Below are positions 21,047-32,165 of a stretch of 64,000 nucleotides of DNA, piece by piece. Below the pieces are notes generated by a model. That model did not search any database and had not been told where the DNA came from. It worked only from the letters and a program-made list of their open reading frames with translations. Location: positions 2,542,001 to 2,606,000 of the forward strand of contig NC_080577.1 in the NCBI RefSeq assembly GCF_029962835.1, written 5' to 3'. The position numbers were made by a program, and so were the translations under genes. Every line of letters begins with the position of its first letter. Positions within the stretch are counted from its first letter, which is position 1. The DNA is from Magnolia sinica (Eukaryota; Streptophyta; Magnoliopsida; Magnoliales; Magnoliaceae).

Positions 21047-22276
21047 TAGAGCTGGGCAAAACAGACCCGATCCGGTGGATCCGACCCGATCAGACCCGAT
21101 CCGACCCGATCAGAACCGAACCGACGGTCTAAATCGGTGCGGATCGGGGTAGCCCCATCCAGATCCGAAATCTTTTCGAGTCGAGTTCGGATTGGCCCTG
21201 ATCCGACCCGACCCGACATAAAAACCCGATCCAAATGGATCCGGACCGATCCGATTCTACCCGATCCGGAGTAGTTCTTATTGATCCTTCAACTTTTCCT
21301 TGTGGTATAGTCCGCTTGAGCTTTGGATATGCATCAAATTTGGGTTCAACCACTAAAATAATCTGCAAAAATGAATGGATGACGTGGATAAATCACATGC
21401 ATTCAAGGTGGGCCCCAACAGAGTTTACTGTATACAATAACAAGTGGATTTGCTTGTGTACCATACACATCTATGTAGCTGGCTGTATGCGTTAGCTGTG
21501 GGTACGTGTCGTGCCAAGACTAGCACTGACACTCCTCGAGCTCCAAGTTGTACGAACGGTTCAAAGGATATCAAAGTTACATGGGCCCCACAGTGATGTA
21601 TTTATTATATCTACACTGTTCATATATTTTTAGAGATCATTATAGAGCATTGTCCAAAAAATGAATAATATCCAAAGATCATCTGGACCACACCACAAAT
21701 AGCAGCAGAGAATAATTTTCACCATTAAACAATTTGTGTGGTCCACATGATAGTTAGATCATTCTTATTTTTAGTCTCGAGCCTTAAGACAAGCTCGCCA
21801 AATGAATGGACAGTTTAGATATAACACATACCCCACCATCAAACCTAAAAAACTTGCTAACCTCAATATAGCAAGTCACAAACTTGCGTGAAAAAAAGTC
21901 ACTGCACTTCCGTGCAATGCACGTCAATATAATACATCTAGAGAAAGCGCCACTTCTTTCATAGTCATGTGGGGCCTACCTTGATGTATATGTTTTATCT
22001 AAGTTGTTCATCCATTTTGCGTATTATTTTAGGCGTTAAACACAAAAGTACAATATATTGAAGACTGAAGTGGACCACACCATAAAAAACGATTCGAATC
22101 GTACCCAACCCGATCCGACTCAATTTCTCTGACCGAGTCGGACTCAGTTCAGGTCAAGTCAATCAAGCATCGGATCGGTCAGATTTAGGTGACCCGGACT
22201 GGGCCTCGGATCGGATCGAGTTCGAGTCAGACTATTGGAATTTCGGATCGGACTAAGTTAGTTAGGCCCAACTCTA
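21047..22276. mobile_element. hAT-type non-autonomous element, 1230 bp
   Basis: Terminal inverted repeats tagagctgggc and gcccaactcta (reverse tagagttgggc) are bounded by the perfect 8-bp target duplication attacaat at 21039-21046 and 22277-22284. Eight-base duplications and this end sequence fit the hAT superfamily. Both subterminal regions are packed with short GATCCG/CGGATC words. The centre (about 21580-22085) contains decayed GGCCC fold-back sequence. No transposase frame is present. Confidence 0.85.
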
Positions 22277-22964
22277 ATTACAATCACGACCTTAATCTGT
22301 AGCCTTTGGTTCATTTTTGGTAATGTAGGCAGTGAACAAGTAATAATCCATCCATTGGATTTAGAATCTAATTTAATTTCATGGGCCAAAAAAAGAGTTA
22401 TATCCAAAAATTATATGGCCCCCAAAAGGTTTTAAATAGTAGGTTTTCAATTTATATGAGTCAGGGTTGTTGTGGTTGTGATGTGTTAAGGGTTAGGGTT
22501 GTAATGTGTCAAGGGTTGAAATTGTTACTTGTTCACTACCTACACTACCAAAAATAGATCAAAGGTTATGGATTAAGGCCATGTTGTAATGTAGTAAGGG
22601 TCGAGGTCGTGGTTGTCATGTTATATGGATCATGGTTGTCATGTTATATAGGTCGTGGTTGTAATGTGACAAGGGTCATGGTTGTCATGGGTCGTTGTTG
22701 TCATGTTATATGGGTCGTGTTGTCATGTTATATGGTTCACGGTTGTTACATGTTCACTTCCTTTACTACCAAATGAAAGGATAACCATTGGTACCATAGC
22801 CTAAGGCCCACCATGGGATGATCTATTCCATTCACCTTGTCAGCCAACTTGCCTCGAGCCCAAAAAGTCCTGACTTAAGTAGTCACTACAACAAAAACGT
22901 GCTTACTCGGCACTCTGGGTGCATCTTTCAGCGGCGCTATGTAAAACGGTTACCGCGCATTTCA

Positions 22965-23031
22965 CTGTATATATAAAAACCCTAATCCCTCGTTTCGCTC
23001 CTAGCCCCCGACTCTCTCCTTGTACCTGCCT

Positions 23032-23090
<59 letters not shown>

Positions 23091-23110
23091 TTTTAGGGTT
23101 TTAATCTTTC
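22965..23110 (+). promoter_or_regulatory. Probable captured promoter and leader with (CT)n
   Basis: A good TATA sequence (tgtatatataaaaaccc) is followed by aaaccctaatccctcg and a long (CT)n tract (about 23037-23088), then tagggttttaatctttc. This is a common plant promoter to 5' UTR layout. It stands directly before the MAP70-like first-exon piece. It was probably captured with the gene start and could drive transcription through the element. Confidence 0.5.
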
Positions 23111-23141
23111 ATGAACGTACAAAAACCAGATCGAATCTCTA

Positions 23142-23370
23142 ATGGTGGATTCAAGCACCAACAATGCAGGCGCCACGACTCCATCTCCTCGCCATCCCGT
23201 CCTCCTCATGCGACGCATTCCGGCCGTCGATTCTGCTGCCGTCTGATTCCTTCAAGGGTCGTAGGAAGGGTTCCTCAATCGCACGTGCACATTGATGATC
23301 TTATCAACCTCCTTCATGGCTCCGACCCCGTCAGGGTCGAGCTCAACTGCCTCGAGAATGAGGTCCAAGG
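23142..23370 (+). pseudogene. MAP70 (microtubule-associated protein 70) first-exon fragment
   Basis: The fragment opens with ATG in a leader context (MVDSSTNNAGATTPSPR). In a second frame it gives LPSDSFKGRRKGSSIARAH, and in a third HIDDLINLLHGSDPVRVELN and LENEVQ. The last two match the N-terminus of plant MAP70 coiled-coil proteins, which bind cortical microtubules. Comparison of the frames implies a shift between the start and LPSD and a loss of two bases before HIDDL. The piece then runs into GT-rich intron-like sequence near 23370. No later MAP70 exon was found. It is a dead captured exon. Confidence 0.8.
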
Positions 23371-24299
23371 TCGGGATTTCCTCATCTTCTGTTATATTTC
23401 GGTTGTGGATTCATTGGTTTTTTGCTCGATTTTGTGGGGTTTTGGGGGTTTAGGGCTTGATTGGGGCAGGTTTAGGGTCTTTGAGGTGTTTTGGATGTGT
23501 CAGTGCACGGCTGCCCAACCTCCATCGAAAGCTGCTACCATCATAAGAGGCCGCCCGTCCCTCATCATCAACAACCAAAAACATCTCCACCTGCAATCGT
23601 CCACCATCAGTTCTGATTGGTATGGATTTTTTTTTATTATTATTATTAGGGTTTTGATTATGGATTTTTGTTTTGAGTTTTCTGATGGATCGGCATTTAG
23701 GTCAGGCTTTCGATTAGGGTTTTTCTGTTTTGGGACTTATTATTAGGGCTTTTTCAGTGTTTTTATTATTAGAGCCCTCACAGCTGATACCTTCGCAGAC
23801 AAAGTGAAGGAGATGATGAGCCACTATTTTGTTTGGGTTTTTCTAGTGCTTTTTTTTTTTTCAATTTATAATGACTATAGAACTTAGCAGTTAACCATCT
23901 GTATGGTATGAAGCCATTGCAAACTCCTCGACTTCTGTTTATCATGCATGATTCATTGCTCATTTGGATCTATGTTCAATCATTGATTCAAGCTCTGTTA
24001 TTATTGAGGATTTTTTTTTCCTATTGGATCCAGTTGATTTTTATTTATTTATTTTTTTTATTTTATTTTATTTTTTTCAGATTGTCCATATTTTGTATTC
24101 CCATGTGATTACTTAAATTGCAAGTCATTTTGTTTTCTACATTTCTTGCTTATATTTGGAGCAGTACTTTTCCAGTGCTATTTAAGGAGAGATTATATGT
24201 CATGTTTCTGTTTAGTGCATTTCTTGGTGCTTGTTTGATTTCTTGAATGTGTGCAATAATATTTGTGTCAGCTGACCTCTTTGTTGTTGCTATGTAACA
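23371..24299. other. Intron-like sequence inside the CACTA element
   Basis: T-rich stretches with tagggttt words. A short coding-looking stretch at 23774-23820 (ADTFADKVKEMMSHYF) is flanked by intron-like sequence, but I could not assign it to a family. A second possible captured piece lies at 23500-23600, also unassigned. Confidence 0.35.
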
Positions 24300-24770
24300 A
24301 GGCTCTATTACATTTCCTTGATCCAGAGAAATTCAAGAATAAAGATGATTTTGTTGAAAAATACAAGAATCTAAGCTCCATTAATGACATTGAGGTTTTA
24401 TCACTTACCTTGCACTCTCAGTTCCATGTGGTATATTTTGTTTCCATATGTAGTTGAAGTTTACTGGTTTTTCTTTAGCTTGCTAATCTTCACAAGGAAT
24501 TGAGGCCTCACATTCTTCGAAGAGTTATCAAGGATGTGGAGAAGTCTTTGCCTCCAAAAATTGAGCACATCCTCCGGGTTGAAATGTCTCCCCTTCAGAA
24601 ACAGTAAGCACACTGCCCTTAGCTTGTAAGGGACTACTTATAGCACTTAGTATGTTTGCTAACTTGGAGTGTGTCTGTTTATGGTTGCATCCTTCCAACT
24701 ATTACAAGTGGATTTTAGAATGTAACTTTCATAACCTGAACAAAGGAGTCCGCGGAAATCAAGTTTGCAC
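24300..24770 (+). pseudogene. CHD1/CHR5-type chromatin remodeller fragment (three exon pieces)
   Basis: Piece 1 (24300-24394) reads ALLHFLDPEKFKNKDDFVEK and YKNLSSINDIE. After a short intron, piece 2 (24481-24603) reads [40 protein letters not shown] and KQ. Piece 3 (about 24720-24770) reads ECNFHNLNKGVRGNQVC. This run covers the end of the first and the start of the second helicase lobe of SNF2-family CHD1 proteins (the [18 protein letters not shown] signature). Pieces 1 and 2 are joined by a plausible intron with a ctttag acceptor. The ATPase motifs on either side are missing. Confidence 0.88.
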
Positions 24771-27700
24771 CTATTTCAAATATTTAGGGCCCGTTTGTCA
24801 TTGAAGAAATGAGCACTTGTGATCCTTAAAAATCACTTATTAAGCACTAAATATGTTTGAGTTAATACTTAATTTGTTGCTTAATAAGCAATTTCCCCAA
24901 TAATCGCAGGTTTCTTAAATGCCCAGGGGGTCATTTCCCAACTTAATAAGCAATTGAGTACTTTTCATTTAACTGTTCATATGTTGGCCACCAATTGGTG
25001 GTCATAGTCATCCTTTAATTCTCTTTTCATTCATTCCTTCTTCTTCTTTTTTTTTCCTTTTTTCTTTTTGGTTATGAGCTATGACTCATCTATAGTGTGA
25101 ACCACTGTTTTAAAAAGTTGAAATAGATGTACAAATGTGCCAACTGTAGAGTCAGTAAGACCTGTTGAGAAAATTTTCAAGAAAATGAAGAGTGGTGATT
25201 AGACAATTCTGACTGTGAAAACAATTCCCTATAGGAAATTTTTTCTTTCATGTATGTTTACGAAACAATTTTCTTTTGTTGGCATAAACATTTCTCAATA
25301 ACATCTTAGAAGAAGCAAAAGACTTACTGAATCACTGGACGTTGTCACCCATCTAAGAAGCAAAAGGCTTATCTGAATCACTGACTGTTGTTGTCAACCA
25401 CATAATGGTCTGCTAATGAATGGGTGAACAAATTGGCAAAAGATGGGGCCTTGTGTCAAATTGGCTTTTTTCCCCCCTAATAATATTCACCCATTCATAA
25501 GGAAAATCTAGAGAATTGTTTATCATTAATCAATTCTCATTCTGCACGCCCTCGGGGCAATGCAAAGGAGCCCTGTTACAAGGGTTGCAGGAAACTCACT
25601 CTCTTCTCTTAAATGGAGAATATGAATAGGAGACTTGTATGTGGGCCCATTGTAGGAAGATAGCCTTGGAGAAATTCTAATCACCAAATTTCATAAGCAT
25701 GCTAATTTAGAAATGCCATTCATTCATGAATCCAACCCATTCACTAGTTAGCACACACCATTGTATGGTTGTTGGCTCAAAATCACATGGCCTGATGTTG
25801 CCTTAAATAAGTATACTAGTTTTGTTGAATTTTCTTCTTCTTCTTCCTCTTTTTTTTTCTCCCTTTAAGCAGTCTTAGCACATTAGTGAAAAACTCAGGA
25901 ACTTTTGATTGAGGGAAACCTGAAAACAATCTAAAGGGCCTCTTGCTTATTTGAGAAATTTGTTGTTGTTTCTGATTTTTCTGGAACACTATAATCTCCA
26001 AGATCAATTCATGGGGTTATTCTACCATAAATTTCTTTGCTCCAATGAACCGCTATGCTAGTTCTGACAAATGGTGAAAGCCTTGCATAATGTTGGAATT
26101 GAGGTATGGTAGATCTTCCATTGTTTTAGGCAATTTGCTTTTTCTCTTAAGGATAGTTTCTAATCAGCAGTCTGTTTGACATTAATTTTATTTGTAATTC
26201 ATGACTTCTCAATAAGTAGCTTGTGATTTTTGGGTTAAAGCATATTAAGATACTTTTCATATGTGAATGGCATCTATCCTATGTAATATTCTCCTTTTAA
26301 CAAAGCTTGGCAATGGGTTGGGCCTGGGCCAGCAAAATCAAATTTTCAAAATCAAAATCCAGGCCAACCTTCGACTATCATGAAGCAATATAATTTTGTG
26401 CATTACGATTCCTCTTTCATTACAACTGTGGCCAACATCTAACAACATTGATCTTCGGTCATGCACATGCACAATCAGGGACACTGTCAAACAAACTCGA
26501 CTTTCTGCATGAACTTTGTATTGAAGCATGTTGAATATCTTTTTACACACCTATATGTGCATTTTCATGGTTTGATAGCTCCACCCATTTGTTAGCTGTG
26601 CATCTACAAACATTTTGAAAACAGAGCAATGATCACATTCATCAGGCAAATGAACTTCCGCATTTGGATGAAACCATTGGATCATATAATTTTTATTATT
26701 ATTATTATTTTATGCCAGATCCATACCATGATGTGCATTAGCACCCCAATAATTTGCTTAAGCATCATAACCAAGAATTGAGATTCACTCTTCCAAAAGG
26801 GAGAGAATCTCTCTTAAGAATAGAAAAAAAAGAAGAAGCCTAATTCTATGTTCGACTATCATCAAAGGAGGCTCTACAAGCATGTATAAGTATGGAAAAA
26901 TCCCAACTATCCATACAATCTAATTGTAGTCATTAAAAAAATTCACCTAAGCAGTCCCTCACATTTTTCTACTTTTGCATAAAATAAAAATAAGACCTAA
27001 CCATATTCTAAACAAATTAGAAGGCCAGTTAAAAACCTCAAAACTATAATCCCATTGTATTCTTGTACCCGCCATACTTTGGCAATAACTTCCTAGAATC
27101 ATCGAGGGATCACATTATCAAGGAATCATTTTAATGCTAACTCAAAATGCTTTCAAATGGGAATTTTATTTTATTTTTTGAATTCCTCAGCCAGACATCG
27201 TTTCACACCCAAAAGAATTATGATGCCCCATTGAACACAACTTTTTTTTGCTTGGCCAAGAAACTATATAGGTGGGGCCCTTATGGTGACCTAGAAAGTT
27301 CATTTGTTGGGCCCATCATTGACAGACGATGCTTTGGAAATCTAATTAGTGACATGGAAATGGTGGTGACATGGAAATGGTGGTTTAGCCAATGGTTCAC
27401 ATTCAATGACCCAAAAAAAAAAGAAAAAAAAAAGAAAAAGAAACTATCCAGCATATGGATATATTTTTTTTATTATTTTTTTTTGCTTCCAATGATGGAT
27501 GAGATATTTGGGATATGCTCATTCAAGATGAGTCACATTTGATGAACCTCTTGGATTGTAGGAAGATTAATCTGCCTGTATGGTTGCTTGTCAAAACAAA
27601 TGTTGTTTAGTCTAGTCAAACATTGTATAGTTCACGTTCTTCTCTTTACCTCCCTACGAGATGCCTGTTTACCTCCATTTGTACAACTTTTCTCATCTTT

Positions 27701-28132
27701 TCTTTTTTCCTTTTTTATTTTCTTTTTCTTTGGTAATTTCCCTTGACTGTTTTTTTTTGATAATCTTGTAATTTGAGAATTTAGAATAGCTAGAAGCCTT
27801 TTAAAAGTCAAAATCAGAAAAGGCTTTGGAGGGAAAGGAAGTGTAAGTAATAGAAGCATTGATTAGACATTGTGTTTTTGTCATTCTCTGTTTGCACTGT
27901 CTTGATAAGTAGAACTTTTGAAAAGATCCCCTGACACATAATTGCTGACAATGCATCCTTATATATATATTTTTATTTTTGTTATCAAGTACCTTATAAT
28001 TTTGTTATATGCTTGCACAGGTGATTATCCTACAAATGTTAATAAGCTCTGTTTTATAGTTTTGTTATTTGAATCACCATTCCCATTTTCTGTGAAAGTG
28101 ATTAATGCTTATCCATTACATTTATTTCTCAA
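24771..28132. other. Long intergenic or intron-like filler inside the CACTA element
   Basis: AT-rich with long A and T runs. A MITE-like stretch near 24783-24960 (gggcccgtttgtcattg followed by AT-rich inverted words) may be a nested insertion. Open frames such as 27147-27542 are low-complexity and unconvincing. No family was recognised. Confidence 0.4.
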
Positions 28133-28355
28133 ATTGGATTGGCGATGTCTCCATTGAGCAACAACTCCTTGTTTCTGGAATATAGTTTTGCCGCACAGGT
28201 TTATTTGATTTCAATTCCTGCTATTTTGTCCAAACATCCAAGGTCAGGTCACTTAAAGAGTGATACTTTTTCAGGTATGGAAGCTCACTGCTTGTGATCC
28301 CTGTGAGATAGCAAGAAATTCAGCTCATCAATCTGGATTTTCCCATGCAGCAAAG
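28133..28355 (+). pseudogene. AMP deaminase fragment (two exon pieces)
   Basis: Piece 1 (28133-28198) reads IGLAMSPLSNNSLFLEYSFA then AQ, ending at a gt donor. Piece 2 (28275-28355) reads [20 protein letters not shown] then GFSHAAK, with a tttttcag acceptor and a gtgtga donor. The wording is that of AMP deaminase, the AMP to IMP enzyme of purine metabolism. In the family, the SPLSNNSLFL block with catalytic-site residues is followed by about 35 residues before EYS-AAQVWK. Those residues, including the DDP metal/substrate motif, are deleted here in frame. Exon-intron structure is kept, so capture was at the DNA level. Confidence 0.88.
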
Positions 28356-29206
28356 GTGTGAAATCTCAAAAAATGTTTACTTTTTTGCTTTCTTTTGATG
28401 GATTTTTAGTTTCTTTTAATAGTACGTGTTTTTACTTTTTGGTTGTTAAGCTATTAGTGGCTCTTACTTTTTTGGTTGGAGAGCATTCTGATTACAGTAT
28501 ATCCGCATCCAACATGACTATTCATTTTCTGAAATCTAAAAACATGTTTACTTCTTTGCTTTTTTTTTTTGTTGGATTGATGGCTATATTTCCCCAAAAT
28601 CAAGGAATTGTTACTAATTTCCACTGTTTTACTACTAATGACCTCCATCCATTTCCTCTAAAACTTTTAGAAATTTAGTTAATTAAGTCTTCCTTTTTTG
28701 TATGGACTTTAGTAAGCTGAATTTGCAGTTAGTATGGCTTGCTAAACAAGAACTTTAAAAAAAAATTAAAAAATAAAAAAAAGTGGAAACTAATCCCATT
28801 TGCTTGGAAACAAATTGTGGCTGCAATCATTGTAATAGTACAAGTATTGTTGTCTCATGCTACCAAGCAAATTGTTAATTCTAATGTTTTGCTTCTCAAT
28901 TCAAGTGCTTCAAATGTGAGGAAATCGCTTCTTTAAATCTGAAGCATTTTCAATGTGGATTTATATCTTATATAATTTTTTTCTTGGACCAGGAGATTGT
29001 CAATATTTCTCTTTTATGCGCAATTTAAGTCTGGAATTCATCTGCTGACCCATTCATATATGCTTGTTCAAGACATACGCATGTGGCTGGGGCACTGAAA
29101 GTACCACTTCACATATTCTTTACTATGCCTTGAACGTAAGTCTTATTGTTTGAGTAGAAATCAAATACTCTTAAAATTATCAGAGTCACCACCTTATCAT
29201 TATATT

Positions 29207-29243
<37 letters not shown>

Positions 29244-29613
29244 GAAAATTACCAGGAATGGCCCGCATCTAGGTATTTCTTATCTATTAAATTGATCACA
29301 CCCCTTACAGGGTTGGAACATTAAAAAAAGATGCTATTGAATGCACGCAGACTACTAGATGCATACATTCATGAATACTCATATACCCTAATGTGTACAT
29401 GCATACTTAGGAAAATATACTCGTTTCAAATCTTGTAGCTCCCTATTCGAATTAACCCCAACGGGGCAATATACGATTGTCTATCATGTGTTGATAGACC
29501 CAATAGCTGTTACATGGTGTGAAATCATATACCATGATGCATTGTGAAATAGAATTAGTGATTGCTACCTTAATTTTCATATATGAGAGTTGATAATATC
29601 TCCTTCAATGCAG
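28356..29613. other. Filler between AMP deaminase and PRP8 fragments
   Basis: AT-rich with T-runs and a (TTG)n microsatellite at about 29206-29241. No gene piece was recognised. Confidence 0.4.
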
Positions 29614-30280
29614 GTTGAGGTTGCTCTGAGAGATCTTATACTCTCAGATTATGCCAAGAAGAATAATATAAACACCTCGGCACTGACACAGTCTGAAATT
29701 TGTGATATAATATTGGGGGTTGAGATAACTCCACCTTCACAACAGAGGTAACAGATTACGGAGATTGTGAAGCAGATGATGTGTTTAATAAAAGTCTATC
29801 AAGATGAGAAGCTTCTTAATTTTTAAGCAAAAATCTTCATGTGCAGGCGAAAGAAGCAAGCTAACTTATAGTAGTCACAACAAGGACAACAATTGTCTAT
29901 GGCAATGAACTCATTGTCACCACAACAAGCCCCTATAAGCAAGCAGCATTTGGTTCTAAAACTGATTGGCGTGTGTAAGCAATCTCAGCGACGAATTTAT
30001 ATCTTAGAGTCAAATCATATTTATGTAAACACTGAGGACATTAAGGTAAATAATTATGGCTATTTTCCATTGTATGCACTTTTTAACTTTCAAGGTTCTG
30101 GAAAGTGAACTTATGTGAGTAATTCCTGGTTACAGGAGACAGGCTGCACATACATCATGCCTAAGAACATTTTGAAGAAGTTTATTTACATAGCAAATCT
30201 TCGGACTCAAATTGCAGGATATTTATATGGCATAAGCCCCCCAGATAACCCTCAAGTGAAGGAAATCCGTTGTATTAGTT
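29614..30280 (+). pseudogene. PRP8 spliceosome core protein fragment (three exon pieces)
   Basis: Piece 1 (29614-29773) reads [30 protein letters not shown] and EITPPSQQR, then an in-frame stop where PRP8 has glutamine. Piece 2 (about 29848-30045) reads, across shifted frames, [20 protein letters not shown] and NHIYVNTEDIK. Piece 3 (30136-30280) reads [40 protein letters not shown] and VKEIRCI. This is the conserved stretch near the C-terminal Jab1/MPN-like domain of PRP8, the U5 snRNP scaffold of the spliceosome. Introns with ttacag and aatgcag acceptors remain. About 200 of more than 2300 residues are present and the frame is broken several times. Confidence 0.9.
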
Positions 30281-30539
30281 ATCAATTAACATTAATTTTT
30301 TTTAGCCAACTCATTAAATTGAAGATGTGTATTGTAATAAATATTATATTTTTTTTATTGCCTAGTAATATCAATTTTGTTTAATATTCAGTTTTATTTG
30401 TATGGCATCATTTTTATATTTCAAATATTTTAAAAATACAGGATTCGATTGAATTATATATAATAAAAGAAATTACTGGCATGCGGGCTTATCAAATCTA
30501 TACAAAATCTTTAGTGGCGCTTGTGTAGAAATTTTACTG

Positions 30540-30802
30540 CGCTTTTTCATGAGAAAAAGTGTTCAGAAACCACTTATACCAGCGCTCGGAGCAACTTTTA
30601 TCGGCGCTTATTCGCATCGGGAAAAAAATACAATTATTGGCGCTCAAACAAGCACCGCTAAAACTCACCTAGCGCCGCTAATACTTTTCCCGACATATCC
30701 ATTTATCGGCGCGTGGTTAGCGCTACTATTACAATTACCGGCGCTTTAAGTGGGTTTTAGCGACGCTTTCGAGCGCCGCTAAAGCTCCCTATTGTTGTAA
30801 TG
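30540..30802. repeat. Right subterminal repeats of the CACTA element
   Basis: The motif gcgccgctaa/ttagcggcgc and shortened forms (ggcgctt, agcgct) occur about ten times in both orientations before the terminal tattgttgtaatg. Subterminal arrays of this type are the transposase binding regions of CACTA elements. Confidence 0.75.
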
Positions 30803-31015
30803 AGTGTCCACGTCTAACAAACATCACAGTGAGCCTGAAAAGTTTTAACAATAGGTGTCATCGTCACCATTATTTTCTATTATGTAGCTCACACAAGCTC
30901 TTATTCAGGCTGATATTTGGGCCCTAGCCCTAAAATGACACGGTAAAAAAGATGGGCAGCATGGATTATCCACATGCATCAATGAGGGCCCCACATGAGC
31001 AAGGCCCAACTCATG

Positions 31016-31560
31016 GGGCCCACATTGATGTATGTGTATAATTCATTGCCTGGTCATTTTAGGGCTAGGGCCCAAATATCAGCCAGAATCAGAGCCGTGT
31101 GGGATGCTTTATGTGCCAACATAACACAGGTACCCAAATCTAGGCCACTCATCAGGTGGGCTATGTCTATGCGCTAAAAAAACTGTCTGCAAGCTCCATA
31201 AGACAGCAGGGTCGCTTCATGTGCCAACATGATACAAGTATGCAAATCTGGGCCACTCATCAGGTGGACCATACCTGTACGTTGACTAATACAATGTGGC
31301 GCATATGAAGAGTTGACCTTCTTAATCATGGAGAGAGGAACACCCGTGATGGCCAACCTGTGCCGAATCTCTTCGTTCTTCAATCTATCCCATGCGGGAG
31401 TCTCCTTACCACTTAGTAAGAGAAGCACCGGAACTTCGTGGCCCCGGATCCTTTACATGTGGCATGTGTCTATAATGATCCTAACCCTGCAGTTTTCCCC
31501 CAACTAATCTGGAACGTCTATGACAATAACCATCCTAGATGACCTTGTCTTGCTAAACAT
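31016..31560. repeat. Partial third arm and a local duplication
   Basis: 31000-31110 repeats the left arm start of the fold-back element (aaggcccaactcatgggg, gggctagggcccaaatatca) in direct orientation. Following it, the phrase gccactcatcaggtgg occurs at about 31143 and again at about 31251, each with a preceding gtgccaacat-a, so a block of about 100 bases is duplicated. No gene. Confidence 0.5.
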
Positions 31561-31700
31561 GAGCAACGGCTAACAAGAGTTTCAACACGAGTTTTAACGC
31601 GAGGTCATGGGTTGGAGTATTCGTTGCGGTGAAATCCTGCCGCTGCTATGTGAGCGTGTGAGTGTGCATTGGTGTGCTTGTGTGTGTATAAAATAAAAAC
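31561..31700 (+). mobile_element. tRNA-derived SINE relic
   Basis: The sequence contains gcgaggtcatgggttggagt, resembling a B-box region, after a possible A-box. A gtgtgcttgtgtgtgtat stretch and an A-rich end (ataaaataaaaac) follow. This layout resembles the minus-strand SINE at 51225-51365, which also has a gtgtgt-rich part before its A-tail. Confidence 0.4.
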
Positions 31701-31894
31701 TTTCATCTTTTAACAGGATAACACTTAAAGGGCTAGGATTGTCCAAACAGCGACTCTTGGACTGCAGCCCATATACTATTTGACGTCAACGGTTTAGATC
31801 TAGTCCTCAAATGCCACGTGTACAGCAATGATGCCCAGACATGTGAGTGCAACTTGGCTGCGACCAGAATCAGTGAAGTGGGTGCAACCCTGAC

Positions 31895-32165
31895 CATAGG
31901 GCCCACCTTGATGTATGTCCACGCCATTCATCTCTTTTGCCAGCTTATTACAGGGCATATTTCCAAAATTGAAGTGGGTAAAATTTCAGGTGAACCACAC
32001 CACAGGAAACAGAGGTTATTGGCTATTAAAAACCTTTTGTGGGTCACAAGTTTTATATCAAGCAGATATTTGATTTTTTGGACCTTAGGAAGTTTTTAAT
32101 GATAGGTATTCAACGACTGCTTTTCCTGTGGTGTGGTCCACCTGAAATTTGTATATACTTCATTT
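31895..32165. repeat. GGCCC fold-back element, right end cut off
   Basis: The left arm gggcccaccttgatgtatg and aaccacaccacaggaaacag, then the inner right arm cttttcctgtggtgtggtcc. The centre is short and the outer right arm is missing. Confidence 0.65.

Larger units (their letters stand above)
22884..30802. mobile_element. Pack-CACTA element with captured host gene fragments, 7919 bp
   Basis: The left end reads cactacaacaaaaacg and the right end, on the other strand, cattacaacaata. They are flanked by the 3-bp target duplication agt at 22881-22883 and 30803-30805. Subterminal regions at both ends hold short repeats near agcggcgct. Removing the element restores a continuous fold-back arm. No transposase-like frame is recognisable, so it is non-autonomous. 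Inside, in order and all on the plus strand, lie pieces of MAP70, a CHD1/CHR5-type remodeller, AMP deaminase and PRP8, each with intron remains. This defines a Pack-type gene-capturing CACTA element. Confidence 0.9.
20540..31015. mobile_element. Fold-back element carrying a nested hAT-type element and a nested CACTA element
   Basis: The left arm (from about 20540) and the right arm (about 22450-22883 continued at 30803-31015) are inverted copies. For example ctatggtaccaatgattatc and cctttcatttaatagtaaag on the left pair with ctttactaccaaatgaaagg and ttggtaccatagcctaagg on the right. When the two inserts are removed the arms join without a gap, which confirms both insertion borders. The original element would be about 1.3 kb. 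Outer ends are approximate. Right after it (31000-31110) lies a further partial copy of the left arm in direct orientation. Confidence 0.8.

Noticed and set aside
23111-23746. A 211-codon frame at the start of the CACTA cargo
   Set aside because: It reads the MAP70 exon in the wrong frame for most of its length and then intron-like sequence. Only the stretch around HIDDLINLLHGSDP is MAP70.
31174-31428. Minus-strand frame resembling a LINE or retroelement C-terminus (RLKNEEIRHRLAITG)
   Set aside because: Similarity to the RN-E-IR-RLGV pattern of some plant LINE ends is too short to support a call.
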